Part shown: positions 11,958-19,929 of the stretch, in pieces
Layout: every line of letters begins with the position of its first letter
Numbering within the stretch: the stretch's first letter is position 1
From: CAIWHR01 sp963734085
GTDB taxonomy: Bacteria > Pseudomonadota > Gammaproteobacteria > Burkholderiales > Casimicrobiaceae
Assembly: GCA_963734085.1 (NCBI GenBank)
Contig: CAVTFT010000007.1
Location: forward strand, 310,001 to 374,000
Direction: 5' to 3'
Length of the DNA stretch: 64,000 nucleotides
Notes under the pieces: model-generated
Told to the model about the DNA's origin: nothing
The model's input: the letters and a program-made list of their open reading frames with translations, nothing else
The model's database searches: none
Made by a program: the position numbers and the translations under genes

Positions 11958-12731
11958 ATGCCGCGCGAGACGCGACGTGCAATCCGCGGCGTTCTTGCCG
12001 ACATCGACGAAACGCTGTCGAGGCATGGCCGGATCACGGCGCAAGCCTACGCGGCGCTGGAACGTTTGCACGCCGCCGGCAAGCGCGTGGTCCCGATCAC
12101 CGGACGGCCGGCGGGGTGGTGCGATCATATCGCGCGAATGTGGCCGGTCGACGCTGTCGTCGGCGAAAACGGCGCGTTCTGGATGCGCTACGACGCAGTC
12201 GCCGGCAAGCTCGTCAAACGTTTCGTCGTCGACGACCACACTCGCCGCGCGAACCGCGCGCGGCTCGCCGCGATCGGCGAGCGGATCGTCGCCGCGGTGC
12301 CTGGGTGCGCGCTCGCGTCAGACCAGCTCTACCGCGAGTCCGACCTCGCGATCGACTACCGCGAGGACGTGCCCGAGCTGCCGCGCGAGGCCGTCGACCG
12401 GATCGTCGCGCTGATGGAAGCCGAAGGCATGACGGCGAAGGTGAGCTCGATCCACGTCAACGGCTGGTTCGGCGCCTACGACAAGCTGTCGATGACGCGC
12501 ACGCTGTTCGCCGAGGCGTTCGGCGTCGACCTCGATCGCGAGCGCGAGCGGCATGTCTTCGTCGGCGACTCGCCGAACGATGCGCCGATGTTCGGCTATT
12601 TCCCCAATGCCGTCGGCGTCGCCAACATCCGCGAGTTCGCCGACCGGATCGCGACGCTGCCGGCGTACGTCACGGAACGCGAGGCAGGGGCAGGGTTTGC
12701 GGAGCTGGCGGATTTCCTGCTGGAACCGTAG
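11958..12731 (+). CDS. HAD-superfamily phosphatase (type IIB)
   Basis: This 257-aa protein is a HAD hydrolase of the Cof/sucrose-phosphatase/mannosyl-3-phosphoglycerate phosphatase group. Motif I is ADIDETLS (Asp15, Asp17), motif II region is VPITGRP, and motif IV is FVGDSPNDAPMF. It probably dephosphorylates a sugar phosphate. A GTG at 11916 overlapping the glpD stop (GTGA) would add 14 residues and couple translation to glpD; I prefer the ATG at 11958 because it puts motif I nearer the usual position. It shares direction with glpD, and a link to glycerol or sugar phosphate metabolism is only inferred. Confidence 0.82.
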   Translation: MPRETRRAIRGVLADIDETLSRHGRITAQAYAALERLHAAGKRVVPITGRPAGWCDHIARMWPVDAVVGENGAFWMRYDAVAGKLVKRFVVDDHTRRANRARLAAIGERIVAAVPGCALASDQLYRESDLAIDYREDVPELPREAVDRIVALMEAEGMTAKVSSIHVNGWFGAYDKLSMTRTLFAEAFGVDLDRERERHVFVGDSPNDAPMFGYFPNAVGVANIREFADRIATLPAYVTEREAGAGFAELADFLLEP

Positions 12732-12741
12732 CGGCTCTACG

Positions 12742-13581
12742 TCAGGAGTCGGGGTCGAGCCACACCTGAGCTGGCGCCCCCGGGAAGAAGTCGTCCGTCA
12801 ACTCCCCCTCGAGAAAGTGATCGCTGCCCCTGCGCAGTGTGAAGGTGGCGTGGCACTGCGCAGGCATGGTCGCCTTGAAGCGAACCTCGCCTGCCGTCAG
12901 GAGGGCGTTCGTGATCGGCGCGCCGTTTCCGCCGCACCTGCGTCCGGCGATCGTGACGAAACCTTCGAAGGTGCCGTCGTCGTTTGTCCTGGTAACCGCC
13001 AGCGACCACTGGGCACGGGCTTGGGCCGGGCTTTGCTGGAAGTAGGCAAAACCCTTCATCGACTTTGGAAGCGTCAGCGGCGCGTTCGTGACGACGCTTA
13101 TCACGGCGGGCTTCACGGCGCGCTGAATGATGCGCGCGTGCCGATCCGAATCGGAATCGGAGAGGTAATAGTATTCGCCAGACCTGAACCAGAATTGGCA
13201 GCGGGGTGGAAGAACCAGGCTACCGGAAGTTGAGAACCCTCCAGCTGCGGAGCCGGCGCCGGAGGCGACCAACATACTCGTGCAGATTCTTTGGTTGTCA
13301 TCGATCACCCAGGTACCGCTCACGTCCATCTGCACCGGAGAACTTCTTGTCGCAGTGCCTACACCGCTGATCAGGCCGCTGTTCGTATAGGTGACTTCAA
13401 GGGTCCCGCCGGTCGGCGAAAGGCCGGTAATGACTTTCTGAACCAGCTCCTCCCTGAATTCGTTCGCCGAGACTTTCTTCGCACCCCCGTCGAGCAACTC
13501 GCCCAGGTTGCTTTGCGCGCCGACCGTTTGGATGACGAACAGGAGCGAAATCCCCAACGCGAACGTCACGGGATGCGGCAT
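12742..13581 (-). CDS. Secreted protein of unknown function
   Basis: I do not recognise this 279-aa protein. It begins with a plausible Sec signal peptide (MPHPVTFALGISLLFVIQTVGAQS, cleavage after AQ or nearby). The mature part is Ser/Thr/Gly-rich, has beta-strand-like alternation and a few cysteines (for example in RICTSML, PPRCQFWF, AGRRCGG and AQCHATF). Residues SGTWVIDDNQRICTSM resemble sequences seen in periplasmic proteins with carbohydrate- or lipid-related beta structure, but this is not enough to name a function. Its stop lies 10 bp from the converging HAD gene. Confidence 0.75.
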   Translation of the reverse strand: MPHPVTFALGISLLFVIQTVGAQSNLGELLDGGAKKVSANEFREELVQKVITGLSPTGGTLEVTYTNSGLISGVGTATRSSPVQMDVSGTWVIDDNQRICTSMLVASGAGSAAGGFSTSGSLVLPPRCQFWFRSGEYYYLSDSDSDRHARIIQRAVKPAVISVVTNAPLTLPKSMKGFAYFQQSPAQARAQWSLAVTRTNDDGTFEGFVTIAGRRCGGNGAPITNALLTAGEVRFKATMPAQCHATFTLRRGSDHFLEGELTDDFFPGAPAQVWLDPDS

Positions 13582-13624
13582 GGCGTTCTCCCGACCGCAG
13601 CGACTGGAAACCATCGTTGTGCCA

Positions 13625-14437
13625 TCACTGGATCACATCATCAGCCAACACGAGGATCTCGCCGGGAAAGACGAGCCCAAGACTCTTCGCCGTCACTTGA
13701 TTGGGGATGAGGTCGAATTGCGTGACCTGCTCGATCGGCAGGCTCGCGGGCTTCGTCCCCTTCAGGATCTTGTCGACGTAGTAGGCCGCACGCCGCCGCT
13801 GGGCCGGGAGACTCGCGCCAAAGGACATGAGCGCCCCGGCCTCCGCGTACTCGCGCAGCGGTGCGAGCAGCGGTATTCGGCGCAGCAGCGCAAAGTCGGC
13901 GATGCGTCGTGCATTCGCCAGCGTGAGGCTGTCCCAGCACGTTACGAGTGCGTCGGTCTTCCCGCGTTTGATGTCCTCGAATGCATTTTCCAGCGCGGCG
14001 GCGTCGCGCACGTCGAAAAAGCTGGCCTGCATGCCAAGCGCCGGCGCGACCGCGCGGATCTCCTTGACGCAGGATTCGTTGCCCGGATTGGTCGAGTTCC
14101 AGAGTACCGCCGGGCTCGAGACCTTGGGGACCACCTGTTTCAGGAGCGCCAGCCGTTTCGGCCACATCTGCTCGTTCTGGGTTGCCAATCCGGTAAGGTT
14201 TCCTTCGGGCCGTCCCAGGCTCGCCACAAGCTGCGCCTTCACGGGATCGAGGCTCAGGTCGGTGACGACGATGGGAATCTTTCGGGTAGCGCGTTTCGCC
14301 GCGATCGCGGCCGCATCGCCCGACGTCACGATGACATCGACCGGCAAGCGCTCGAGCTCCGTCGACAGCGTCGCGAGCCGACCTGCATCGCCGTTCGCAT
14401 AGCGGGACTCGATGACGAGGTTCTTTCCCTCGACATT
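13625..14437 (-). pseudogene. 5'-truncated ABC transporter substrate-binding protein
   Basis: About 271 codons of an ABC-type substrate-binding protein of the ABC_sub_bind family (PF04392 type) remain. The conserved segment NVEGKNLVIESRY, which in full-length members lies about 55 residues after a signal peptide, begins exactly where the neighbouring DAHP synthase fragment stops. The signal peptide and first strand are therefore missing, and no proper start exists. The rest, from LPVDVIVTSGDAAA to LGLVFPGEILVLADDVIQ, is intact, with no stops or frameshifts, which suggests a recent truncation. It would not be exported as it stands. Confidence 0.85.
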
Positions 14438-14780
14438 AGGAGCCGTCGAGATCGGGATCGTTGATCAGGCCTTTCCAACCCATGACGGTCCGCGGCTTTT
14501 CGAAATACACGCGCATGACGATGAAGATGCGATGGCGAACCTCATCCGCAAGCGCTCGCAAGCGCGTCGCGTAGTCGAGCGCCGCCTTGGTGTCATGGAT
14601 CGAGCATGGACCGATGACGGCGAGAAGCCGCACGTCGCGGCCGTCCAGAATGGCTTCGATCGTACGTCGCGCACTCGTTATGCACTCGCCGCCACGCGGC
14701 GTGACCGGGATCTCCTCTGCCAGAATCGCCGGAGCGAGCAGCGGTCGGACGCGTCTGATTCGCAGGTCGTCGGTCTTCAT
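14436..14780 (-). pseudogene. 3'-truncated DAHP synthase (AroF/G/H type), N-terminal fragment
   Basis: The first 114 residues of a type I 3-deoxy-D-arabino-heptulosonate 7-phosphate synthase are present, including VIGPCSIHD and MRVYFEKPRT. The family continues after GLINDPxLDGS with the catalytic barrel, but here the frame ends in a TAA created at the joint with the ABC fragment. The shikimate-pathway enzyme cannot be active from this piece. The start ATG is in place and its codon use looks normal, so it probably derives from a real aroG/F-like gene that lost about two thirds of its length by deletion. Confidence 0.88.
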
Positions 14781-14827
14781 GGAATCCCTGATCGTTTCGG
14801 CGGCGCCGCACCATGGCGGTCGAGTGA

Positions 14828-14846
14828 GTTCCTAGCTATTAGGAAC
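14828..14846. terminator. Hairpin GTTCCTA / TAGGAAC between enolase-like gene and aroG fragment
   Basis: A perfect 7-bp inverted repeat with a 5-nt loop lies two bases beyond the end of the enolase-like gene, on the side where its transcript would end. There is no T-run, so terminator function is only suggested by position. Confidence 0.4.
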
Positions 14847-14847
14847 G

Positions 14848-16131
14848 CTAAGCCGAACGTGCGAGCGCCGCGCGCCCCGCATAACGCGCATCCGCGCCGA
14901 GCGTCTCCTCGATCCGCAGCACCTCGTTCCATTTCGCCGTGCGCTCGCCGCGCGCGATCGCGCCGACCTTGAGCTGACCCGCGTTCCAGCCGACCGCGAG
15001 ATGCACGATCGACACGTCTTCGGTCTCGCCGGAGCGCGCGGAGACGATCGTGCCGAAGCGCTCGCGCTGCGCGGCCCGTAATGCGGCGAGCGTTTCGGTG
15101 ACCGTCCCCGCCTGATTCGGCTTGATCAGCACCGCGTTGCACGCATGTGCCGCAGCGGCGGCTTCCACCCGCGCGGCGTTCGTCGTCAGATAGTCGTCGC
15201 CGATGATCTGCACGCGCGATCCCGCCGCATGCGTAAACGCGGCCCAGCCCTCGTGATCGTCCTCGGCGAGCGGATCCTCGATCGAGACGATTGGATAGCG
15301 GTCGAGCCACCCCAGCAGCAGTTCGATCAGCCCGTCGCGATCGAGTGCGCGTGCGTCACGCGCGAGCGCATAGCGACCTTGGCGGTGGAATTCCGACGCG
15401 GCGATGTCGAGCGAGATTGCCACGTCGTCACCGGGCGCGTAGCCTGCGCGCTCGATGGCATGCGTAAGCGTTGCGAGCGCATCTTCGTTGGTGGCGAACG
15501 TCGGCCAGTAACCGCCTTCGTCGGCGACGCCCGAGAGATTTCCGGTCTCGCCCATCAATATGCCCGCCGTACGATAAACGTCGGCGGTCATTGCGAGCGC
15601 TTCGGCAAACGACGTCGCAGCGAGCGGCATCACCATCAAGTCCTGGATGTCGATGCGCCGGCCCGCGTGCGCACCGCCGCCGAAGATCTGGATCTCGGGC
15701 AGCGGCAGCGAGACGGGCGCGCCGGCGGCGAGGTAGCGCCACAGCGGGACTCCGTGTGCGACCGCCACGGCGTGAGCGACGGCGAGCGACACCGCGACCG
15801 TCGCGTTGCCGCCCAGGCGCGCCTTGTTGGGCGTACCGTCTTCCGCGCTCAACGCCGCGTCCACTTTCGCCTGGTCCGCGGCGTCGAGACCGATCAACGC
15901 CCGGGCGATCGGTCCGGCGACGTTCGCGATCGCGGCGGTCACGTCGAGGCCGCCGAAGCGGTCGCCGCCGTCGCGCAGGTCGATCGCCTCGTGCGTGCCC
16001 CGCGAGGCGCCGGCCGGCGCGATCGCGCGTCCGCGCGCGTCGCCTGCGAGCGTGACTTCGGCTTCGAGCGTCGGGCGGCCGCGCGAGTCCCACACGCGAC
16101 GGGCGTGGACCGCCGCAATCGTGGTCTTCAT
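14848..16131 (-). CDS. Enolase-like protein (divergent phosphopyruvate hydratase)
   Basis: This 427-aa protein is clearly of the enolase family: GGGAHAG (His155), ADEGG (Glu205), SLDIA (Asp242), SIEDPLAEDD (Glu285), IIGDDYLTTN (Asp312), LIKPNQAGT (Lys337), SGETED and KVGAIARGERTAKWN (Lys388). Two normally invariant positions differ: the loop usually written SHRSGETED reads SARSGETED (Ala365 for the phosphate-binding His), and the QE after the HAG loop is QD (Asp164). It may use a substrate other than 2-phosphoglycerate or be a weak enolase. Its ATG overlaps the stop of the upstream kinase gene (ATGA), so the two are translationally coupled. A housekeeping eno gene should exist elsewhere. Confidence 0.85.
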   Translation of the reverse strand: MKTTIAAVHARRVWDSRGRPTLEAEVTLAGDARGRAIAPAGASRGTHEAIDLRDGGDRFGGLDVTAAIANVAGPIARALIGLDAADQAKVDAALSAEDGTPNKARLGGNATVAVSLAVAHAVAVAHGVPLWRYLAAGAPVSLPLPEIQIFGGGAHAGRRIDIQDLMVMPLAATSFAEALAMTADVYRTAGILMGETGNLSGVADEGGYWPTFATNEDALATLTHAIERAGYAPGDDVAISLDIAASEFHRQGRYALARDARALDRDGLIELLLGWLDRYPIVSIEDPLAEDDHEGWAAFTHAAGSRVQIIGDDYLTTNAARVEAAAAAHACNAVLIKPNQAGTVTETLAALRAAQRERFGTIVSARSGETEDVSIVHLAVGWNAGQLKVGAIARGERTAKWNEVLRIEETLGADARYAGRAALARSA

Positions 16132-17147
16132 CGCCCGATCCAGCGCGCCGCGATCTGCGCGGGATGGACAACGGCCTCGCGCAACAGCGCAGAGGCGAAC
16201 GCGCGAACCTCGTCTCTTGCGGCGGCGCTCGTCAGATACTCGACCGGCGATTTGCCATCGACGCGCGCGAGCATCAATCCGGGCAGCAGCGCCGCGGTGC
16301 GTGCGGCGATCGACGCGGGAGACTCCCACCGGACGTGGGCGAGATACGCATCGGCGAGCGCCCCGAAAGCATCGACATAGCGGGTACGCCATTGCGGCTG
16401 CCACGCGCCCTTGAGCAGCAGATGACTCAGCACGAACGCGAAGTCGAAAGCCGGGTCGCCGAACCACGCGCATTCGGCATCGAGAATGACGGGACCGTGC
16501 GGGCCGATCAGCAGGTTCTTCGGGCTGAAGTCGCCGTGGACGAGCACGCGCCGGGTCGTTCGCGTCGTTTCGACGAGCGCGGCGAGGCGCGGCGCGAGGT
16601 CCGGATGCGCATGCGCAGTTGCGACCAGGTACGGCTCGAGCCGGATCGCGTAGAAGATGTCGTCGGTGGCGAAGCGCGCTGCGACCTCTGGCTGGTCTGC
16701 GGTGGCCGCATGGATGCGACCGAGCACGTCGCCGACGCCGCGCGCGACGCCGGGTTCGATCGTGCCCGCCGCGAGCCGTGACTTCCACACGGGATAGTCG
16801 TCCGGCGGCAGATAGGCCATCGCGAAGCAGCCGGTCTGCCGGTCTTCGCCGAGGATCTCCGGGACTGCGCCCGGAACGATGGCGGCGGCGACACGCATCC
16901 ACTCGACCTCGAAGCGGTTGCGCTCGACCGGGGCCTGCCATTCTGCGGCAACCTTGAGCCTTGGAAGGGCACGCTTGATGCACACAATGCGCTCCCCCAC
17001 CGACGCCCTGTAGATGTCAGACGAGACCCCTCCGGCCAGCGGCGCCAACACGATCAGTTGGTGAGCGCTTGCTATCGCCATGCGCCTTAAGGCATCGGCT
17101 AAGGGCGCCTGTTCCGAGGTGATCGTCGATGCTCCGACCGAAGTCAT
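16128..17147 (-). CDS. Aminoglycoside phosphotransferase (APH)-family small-molecule kinase
   Basis: This 339-aa protein has the APH/choline-kinase fold. The Brenner motif is HGDFSPKNLL with catalytic Asp206, and the metal-binding motif is ILDAECAWFGDPAFD (Asp223). An N-terminal lobe contains a glycine loop (LAGGVSSDIY) and a candidate Lys in VCIKRAL. The family phosphorylates hydroxyls on antibiotics, sugars, choline, homoserine and others, so the substrate is open. It overlaps by 4 bp with the enolase-like gene downstream, which suggests that the kinase product or a phosphorylated acid feeds the lyase. Antibiotic resistance is not implied. Confidence 0.85.
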   Translation of the reverse strand: MTSVGASTITSEQAPLADALRRMAIASAHQLIVLAPLAGGVSSDIYRASVGERIVCIKRALPRLKVAAEWQAPVERNRFEVEWMRVAAAIVPGAVPEILGEDRQTGCFAMAYLPPDDYPVWKSRLAAGTIEPGVARGVGDVLGRIHAATADQPEVAARFATDDIFYAIRLEPYLVATAHAHPDLAPRLAALVETTRTTRRVLVHGDFSPKNLLIGPHGPVILDAECAWFGDPAFDFAFVLSHLLLKGAWQPQWRTRYVDAFGALADAYLAHVRWESPASIAARTAALLPGLMLARVDGKSPVEYLTSAAARDEVRAFASALLREAVVHPAQIAARWIGR

Positions 17148-17317
17148 CGATGGACATTCCTGACGCGATTGGTGGGCAGCATCTGCCAGAAAGTATTTGT
17201 CGACTTTGGGTTGGGCATGATTCTTGATCTGTGATCCTAACCCCCGTCGCTAACGGCTTGACCCCAAGGGCCACGGCGTCGAACGAATCGGGCGGGATTG
17301 CAATAGGGAGGCAGGCG

Positions 17318-17605
17318 ATGATCCGCTTCGCATTCAGCATCAAGACCCGCACAGGTCAACGTGTGGAGAACATCTCCATCATGGCCGGTTCGCAATCCGA
17401 CGCCGAGCGCCGTCTGCGCCAGATGTATCACCAGTGCGAAATCCTGCAATGCAATACCCAGGCGGTCCCGCGCCGCGTCGACACGCTCGATGTCGAAGGC
17501 GTGATCGGCCTCATCAGCAACAGCGAGCCGCCGGCGATGCTCGCCGCCGCCAACGATGCACCGGCCACCGTCTTCCGGCTACGCAACAAAGCCGGCACTC
17601 ACTAG
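17318..17605 (+). CDS. Small conserved-looking hypothetical protein
   Basis: This 95-aa protein is not recognised. The ATG at 17318 has a strong Shine-Dalgarno (agggaggc, 17305-17312), which supports this start over the longer open frame from 17231. The sequence begins MIRFAFSIKTRTGQRVENI, with a strand-like start, then a basic helix-like part with two cysteines (HQCEILQC). There is no signal peptide or membrane segment. Its last 27 bp overlap the end of the converging parA gene. Confidence 0.7.
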   Translation: MIRFAFSIKTRTGQRVENISIMAGSQSDAERRLRQMYHQCEILQCNTQAVPRRVDTLDVEGVIGLISNSEPPAMLAAANDAPATVFRLRNKAGTH

Positions 17606-18343
17606 CTCGTCAACCAGCGCTTGGTAGTCGCGCGCACCGCGGCTCTCCGGCGCATGGCGAAAGACGTCGAGCTCCACCGCCGGACTCTCCGCGAGCTTCA
17701 CGCTTTCGCGGATCCGCGTCGCACAGATCTCCTCCGGACGCAGCGAGCCCGCCAGCCGCTCGACGACCTCGGCGCTCATCTTGCGGCGGACGTCGTAGCG
17801 CGTCAGCAGATAGCGTCGCGGCAACCGCCGCTTGAAGACGGGTTCCAATGCGTTCAACGCGCGCTCGACCTCGTGGGCGCCACGGAGCGAAAGGAAATCG
17901 CACGATACCGGGACGAGCAGCAAATCGCACGCGAAGACGGCGTTCAAGGACAGCACGTTCAGCAGCGGCCCGCAGTCGATCACGACCGGACCCGGCACGT
18001 CGCTCCCGTGGCGAAGCGCATGGCGGAGGCGCGTGACGACGTTGACGCCCTTGCCGAGCGCCGAGTCGAGCTTGGAGAGCTCGAGATGCGCGGGACAGAT
18101 GACGACGCCGCTCTTCGTGATCTGCGCGACGTCGGCGAGCGGCCGCTGGCGGATGAAAAAGCTGTACACAGTGTCGTCGGCGTGGCGCTGGCTCGCGCCG
18201 AACACGTGCGACAGGTGGGCCTGCGGATCGAGGTCGATGCCGAGCGGCCGGTGCCCGCGCTGCGCGATCGCGGCGAGCAGGTTGAGCGCGGTCGTGGTCT
18301 TGCCGACGCCGCCCTTCTGGTTGAACACCGCGATGACCGTCAT
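17579..18343 (-). CDS. ParA family ATPase
   Basis: This 254-aa protein is a deviant-Walker-A (MinD/ParA) ATPase: KGGVGKTTTALNL at residues 10-22, the Walker A' region VVIDCGPLLN and the IDLDPQAHLSHVFG switch region. Such proteins position chromosomes, plasmids or protein clusters on the nucleoid. No parB or parS-like repeat is next to it, and the true chromosomal parAB pair is usually beside gidB, so this is likely an orphan ParA that positions some other cargo. It is divergent from glmU and its 3' end overlaps the converging small gene. Confidence 0.88.
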   Translation of the reverse strand: MTVIAVFNQKGGVGKTTTALNLLAAIAQRGHRPLGIDLDPQAHLSHVFGASQRHADDTVYSFFIRQRPLADVAQITKSGVVICPAHLELSKLDSALGKGVNVVTRLRHALRHGSDVPGPVVIDCGPLLNVLSLNAVFACDLLLVPVSCDFLSLRGAHEVERALNALEPVFKRRLPRRYLLTRYDVRRKMSAEVVERLAGSLRPEEICATRIRESVKLAESPAVELDVFRHAPESRGARDYQALVDELVSAGFVA

Positions 18344-18514
18344 TTCTTTCTTGGCCGCTGCTCGCTTACGCGCGGGCTACGGCAACTGCGATTATACGTA
18401 GGCGCCCGGCGCGACCGCGCCGTGGGCGAATGCCGGCGCGATGCCGTATCATGAGCGGCTTGGCGGGGTGCTGCTGGCTCACGTCGCCGACCCAGGGAGT
18501 CTCCTACTCGTTCC

Positions 18515-19897
18515 GTGGCTTCGTCTCCGCTCTACGTCGTCGTGATGGCCGCCGGGCAGGGTAAGCGCATGCACTCGGCGCTGCCCAAGCCGTTGCACCC
18601 GCTCGCCGGCCGCCCGCTCGTGTCGCACGTGCTCGACACGGCGCGATCGCTCGCGCCCAAAGCGCTTTGTCTCGTCATCGGCCACGGCGCGGAACGCGTG
18701 CGCGACGTGCTGGCCGCGCCGGACCTCGCGATCGTCACGCAGGATCCGCCGCGCGGAACCGGCGACGCGGTGCGCGTCGCGCTCGAGCACCTTCCGGAAG
18801 ACGGCGTCACCGTCGTGACCAACGGCGATTGCCCGCTGATCGCGGCGGCGACGCTCTCCGCCCTCGCGGGCGTCGCGGCCGGCGGACACCTCGCGGTGTT
18901 GACAGCGCGCGTGTCCGATCCCGCCGGTCTGGGCCGCGTCGTCCGCGATGGCTCCGGTGCGGTACGCGCGATTGTCGAAGACAAGGACGCGGGTCCGGCC
19001 GAGCGTGCGATCGACGAGATCTACACCGGCGCGCTCGCCGCGCCGACGTCGCTGCTTCGCCGTTTCGTCGCGGCATTGCGTGCCGACAACGCGCAGCGCG
19101 AGTTCTATCTGACCGACGTGGTCAAGCTCGCCGTGGCCGAGGGCGCCGCGGTGAAGGCGCACGTTGCCGTCGACGAGAGCGAGGCGCTCGGCGTCAACGA
19201 CCGCGCGCAGTTGGCCGCAATCGAGCGCATCGTGCAGCGGCGGCGGGCCGAGGCGCTCCTTCGCTCCGGCACCTGGATCGCCGACCCCGCGCGCTTCGAC
19301 CTTCGCGGCACGCTCGACTGCGGCTGCGACGTCCGGATCGACGTCGGCTGCGTGTTCGAGGGGCGCGTTGTGCTGTCCGACGAAGTCGAGATCGCGCCGC
19401 ATTGCCTGTTGCGCGACGTCACGGTGGGGGCGGGCACGAGGATCGAATCATTTTCGCACCTCGATCATGCCGACATCGGCTCGAACTGCCGGGTCGGGCC
19501 GTACGCGCGGTTTCGGCCGGGCGCGACATTGGCCGACGACGTGCACATCGGCAACTTCGTCGAAGTCAAGGCGAGCCTGGTGGGGTGCGGCACAAAGGCC
19601 AATCACCTCGCGTACATTGGTGATACGACGATCGGCGCCCGCGTCAACATCGGCGCTGGCTCGATCACCGCAAACTACGACGGCGCATATAAGCATCGTA
19701 CGGTCATCGAGGACGATGTGTTCGTTGGTTCGAACTGCGTGCTGGTCGCGCCCATCACGATTGGTCGCGGTGCGACGATCGGCGCCGGCAGCACGATTTC
19801 GAAGGACGCTCCGCCGGACGTGCTGACTGTCGCGCGCGCGCGGTCAGCGACGGTCCCGGGCTGGAAGCGCCCGGTGAAAAAGACGGCGCCGAAATGA
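18515..19897 (+). CDS. glmU: Bifunctional GlmU: GlcNAc-1-P uridyltransferase / GlcN-1-P acetyltransferase
   Basis: This cytoplasmic enzyme makes UDP-N-acetylglucosamine for peptidoglycan and LPS. It has 460 aa. The N-terminal nucleotidyltransferase domain shows MAAGQGKRMHSALPKPLHPL; the C-terminal left-handed beta helix shows hexapeptide repeats and the acetyltransferase segment ANHLAYIGD then GAGSITANYDG. The start is GTG at 18515, preceded by cagggagtctcc; no ATG in a suitable place exists. A small deviation is TNGDCPLI where most members read YGDVPLI. It is followed by glmS after 32 bp, a functional pair. Confidence 0.96.
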   Translation: MASSPLYVVVMAAGQGKRMHSALPKPLHPLAGRPLVSHVLDTARSLAPKALCLVIGHGAERVRDVLAAPDLAIVTQDPPRGTGDAVRVALEHLPEDGVTVVTNGDCPLIAAATLSALAGVAAGGHLAVLTARVSDPAGLGRVVRDGSGAVRAIVEDKDAGPAERAIDEIYTGALAAPTSLLRRFVAALRADNAQREFYLTDVVKLAVAEGAAVKAHVAVDESEALGVNDRAQLAAIERIVQRRRAEALLRSGTWIADPARFDLRGTLDCGCDVRIDVGCVFEGRVVLSDEVEIAPHCLLRDVTVGAGTRIESFSHLDHADIGSNCRVGPYARFRPGATLADDVHIGNFVEVKASLVGCGTKANHLAYIGDTTIGARVNIGAGSITANYDGAYKHRTVIEDDVFVGSNCVLVAPITIGRGATIGAGSTISKDAPPDVLTVARARSATVPGWKRPVKKTAPK

Positions 19898-19929
19898 GCG
19901 GCAAGCCCCGCTGAAAGGATGAGACACGC

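Noticed and set aside
10399..11982. Long minus-strand frame across glpD
   Set aside because: Antisense shadow; the plus strand clearly encodes GlpD with all family motifs.
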